From the NCBI GenBank assembly GCA_014534425.1, contig JACVRN010000001.1, positions 39,581 through 103,580 of the forward strand: a DNA stretch of 64,000 bases. Reading direction: 5' to 3'. Under the pieces are notes generated by a model. It saw nothing but the letters and a program-made list of their open reading frames with translations, was not told the origin of the DNA and searched no databases. Source of the DNA: Pyrinomonadaceae bacterium (GTDB lineage Bacteria; Acidobacteriota; Blastocatellia; Pyrinomonadales; Pyrinomonadaceae). Both the position numbers and the translations under genes were made by a program. The first letter of the stretch is position 1. Each line of letters starts with the position of its first letter. Positions 62,273 to 64,000 of this stretch are shown piece by piece.

Positions 62273-64000
62273 ATGCGAATGAACGTGCTCTTTGGCCTGG
62301 TCGGATTATTCATCTCTATGGCTCTTGCCGGAGCGGGCTTGTTTCAGACCGGCGTAGAGGCTGTGACTGACCCGCCGGAGCTTTCCGTGTGGCTTCGCAA
62401 CACCACGAATGCTACCGGCTACAACAACATCTCGTCGGACGTGCAGCAGGTGCGCTACTCCGACAACTACGTTTACGTGAGCAGCACCGGCATTCCTTCT
62501 TACAGCATAGGCCCGTGGCCCGGAAATCCTAACATGGCCAGCAACCAATCTTACGTCTTCAAGATTCCGCGTCATCCCGCAGAGAACACGGCTGCTAAGA
62601 CAAGCACGCCGCTCGGCTCTATAGGAGTCTGGAAGAACGGAGTCGTGATGTTCAACGCGCTCGACGCTATGTCTTATCAGAATCAGAACATCTGGCATCA
62701 GAACGCCGTGGTGGTAGAAGCGCCGAGCTTTGATTCCTGCCTGGGCCACCCGCAGCAGACCGGCGCGTATCATCATCACCAAAACCCGCGCTGCCTTTAT
62801 ACGGCCAACGCCTCGCAGCACTCGCCGCTTCTAGGTTACGCCTTCGACGGCTTTCCAATCTACGGCCCCTACGGCTACAGCAATGCCAACGGCACGGGCG
62901 GCATCAAGCGCATAGCAAGCAGCTATCGCCTGCGAAATATCACGCAGCGACACACGCTCGCGGACGGCACTAACCTGAGCGCATCGCAGTACGGCCCGAA
63001 TGTTTCCACGCAGTATCCCCTGGGCTATTACGCTGAAGACTACGAGTACGTGAGCGGCCTTGGCGACCTTGACCAGTACAACGGACGCTTCGCGGTCACG
63101 CCCGAATACCCGAACGGCACCTACGCTTACTTTGTGACCATCAACGCGGACGGCACAAGCGCTTACCCGTACATCATAGGCCCAAGCTATTACGGCGTGG
63201 TCGCCACCGAAAACATAACTGCGCGCGGTCGCGTCACCGTCACGGAATCCGTCACGACCTATAACCCGCAGACCACGCCTACGCCGACACCTACGCCCGC
63301 GACCGCGACTATACAGTTAAGCGACGCAAACTATTCCATAGGCGAGGCTGCCGTCAACACTGCGCTGGGGTTTACCTCGCTCGCCGTAAACGTCACGCGG
63401 GCAGGCGACACGAGCGCAGCCGCAACTGTCCAATACTTCACCTCGGATCAATCGGGCGTGAATGAGTGCAACCAGGTCACGGGCGCTGCTTCCGGGCGTT
63501 GCGACTATGCGACGGTCGCGGGAACGCTTCGCTATGCTGCGGGCGAGACGAGCAAGACAATCACCATCCCGATTGTTAATGACGGGTATGTGGAAGGCAA
63601 CGAGGTCTTCAAAATCACTCTACAGAATCCGACCGGAGCTACTTTAGGGACGAACTCGCAGGCCAACGTTACTATTCTTGATAGCGGCGTTGCGACCGAG
63701 GCCGCCAGCAATCCTTACCTCAGTAATTCTTTCTTCGTGCGTATGAACTACCTGGACTTCCTTGGGCGCGAGCCTGACGTGAGCGGCTTCACAGACTGGA
63801 CTAACGTTCTGGCAAACTGCGGCGCGCAGCAGGGCTGGCTCGGCTCACCCTACGACTGTGACCGCGCGCACGTCTCGCACGGCTTCTTCGGCTCGCCCGA
63901 ATTCACAGACACAGGCTTCATGATTTACAGGTTGTACGAAGTCGGCATGGGAAGACTGCCGCGCTACGCGGAGTTCGTCCCCGACATGGCTTCTTTGAGC
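62273..64000 (+). CDS. YHYH-domain surface protein with Calx-beta and DUF4214 (cut by window end)
   Basis: The frame opens at an ATG at 62273 (AGGAGG six bases upstream) and is still open at 64000 (576 codons). After a signal peptide comes a YHYH domain, with GHPQQTGAYHHHQNPRCLY and LLGYAFDGFPIYGPYGYS. A Thr/Pro linker (TTPTPTPTPATAT) then leads to a Calx-beta domain (IQLSDANYSIGEAAVN; TLRYAAGETSKTITIPIVNDGYVEGNEVFKITL). The start of a DUF4214 domain follows (FFVRMNYLDFLGREPDVSGFTDWTNVL). Proteins of this composition are a common acidobacterial surface type. The C-terminus is outside the window. It appears to be cotranscribed with the cupredoxin gene. Confidence 0.88.
   Translation, partial: MRMNVLFGLVGLFISMALAGAGLFQTGVEAVTDPPELSVWLRNTTNATGYNNISSDVQQVRYSDNYVYVSSTGIPSYSIGPWPGNPNMASNQSYVFKIPRHPAENTAAKTSTPLGSIGVWKNGVVMFNALDAMSYQNQNIWHQNAVVVEAPSFDSCLGHPQQTGAYHHHQNPRCLYTANASQHSPLLGYAFDGFPIYGPYGYSNANGTGGIKRIASSYRLRNITQRHTLADGTNLSASQYGPNVSTQYPLGYYAEDYEYVSGLGDLDQYNGRFAVTPEYPNGTYAYFVTINADGTSAYPYIIGPSYYGVVATENITARGRVTVTESVTTYNPQTTPTPTPTPATATIQLSDANYSIGEAAVNTALGFTSLAVNVTRAGDTSAAATVQYFTSDQSGVNECNQVTGAASGRCDYATVAGTLRYAAGETSKTITIPIVNDGYVEGNEVFKITLQNPTGATLGTNSQANVTILDSGVATEAASNPYLSNSFFVRMNYLDFLGREPDVSGFTDWTNVLANCGAQQGWLGSPYDCDRAHVSHGFFGSPEFTDTGFMIYRLYEVGMGRLPRYAEFVPDMASLS

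Overview
The window looks like a chromosomal segment of an acidobacterium, probably class Blastocatellia. This rests on gene content: an Oar-like TonB receptor with an N-terminal carboxypeptidase-regulatory domain, two VWA proteins of the acidobacterial type, YHYH/Calx-beta/DUF4214 and Ig-like surface proteins, and a pilus/type II secretion operon whose secretin carries TPR and cohesin-like domains. GC is moderately high and genes are tightly packed. Intergenic palindromes are numerous. No insertion sequence, CRISPR array, integrase or rRNA gene was seen. One tRNA-Ala(CGC) is present.

Layout. 1-4.2 kb (minus): a cut-off DUF2520 Rossmann protein and a 1200-residue P-loop ATPase resembling PglY/BrxC of BREX defence, with no other BREX gene in view. 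4.6-6.6 kb (plus): a small membrane protein and an M48 metalloprotease, each preceded by a structured leader sharing a short sequence core. 6.9-11.3 kb (plus): rplM-rpsI-rpsB-tsf-pyrH-frr, with a pseudoknot-forming leader before rpsB. 11.3-26.6 kb (minus): probably one long transcription direction: gspF, gspE, secretin, two prepilins, a PilM-like protein, an ECF sigma/anti-sigma pair, a bactofilin-like membrane protein, a DUF5666-like protein and the TonB receptor. 27-31 kb (plus): an amidase with a peptidoglycan-binding domain and two VWA proteins. 31-35.5 kb (minus): a cNMP-binding/DUF1003 protein, small unknowns, CorA, a decayed Ig-like gene and a small membrane protein.

35.6-41.5 kb (minus) is a bacterial microcompartment operon: BMC-H, CoA-acylating aldehyde dehydrogenase, BMC-P, ACT-domain protein, zinc-ribbon membrane protein, UPF0210 (PFL-like fold) protein and a second BMC-H. 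No signature lyase, alcohol dehydrogenase or phosphotransacylase is in the operon. A single-chain EutB-EutC fusion (ethanolamine ammonia-lyase) lies 12.5 kb away at 53,997-56,105. The simplest model is an ethanolamine metabolosome split over two loci: the lyase makes acetaldehyde and the encapsulated dehydrogenase turns it into acetyl-CoA. The UPF0210/ACT pair inside the shell operon is unexplained and is the best candidate for undescribed biology here.

41.8-64 kb: rodZ-like gene, guaB, MBL hydrolase with a DUF2585 protein, a lipid kinase, M61 peptidase, AlaX-type editing protein, tRNA-Ala, a BNR-repeat protein, a YcxB-like protein, an NTR/TIMP-like Cys-rich protein, eutBC, PPK2, a frameshifted tail-collar gene, an SGNH hydrolase, a GDPD, and an exported cupredoxin/YHYH pair running off the end.

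Intergenic architecture is distinctive. Nearly every junction of the microcompartment and secretion operons carries a long palindrome built from a locally unique repeated word. A separate family centred on GTAGGGGCAG occurs four times. Identifications come from reading the sequence and family knowledge; no database search was run.
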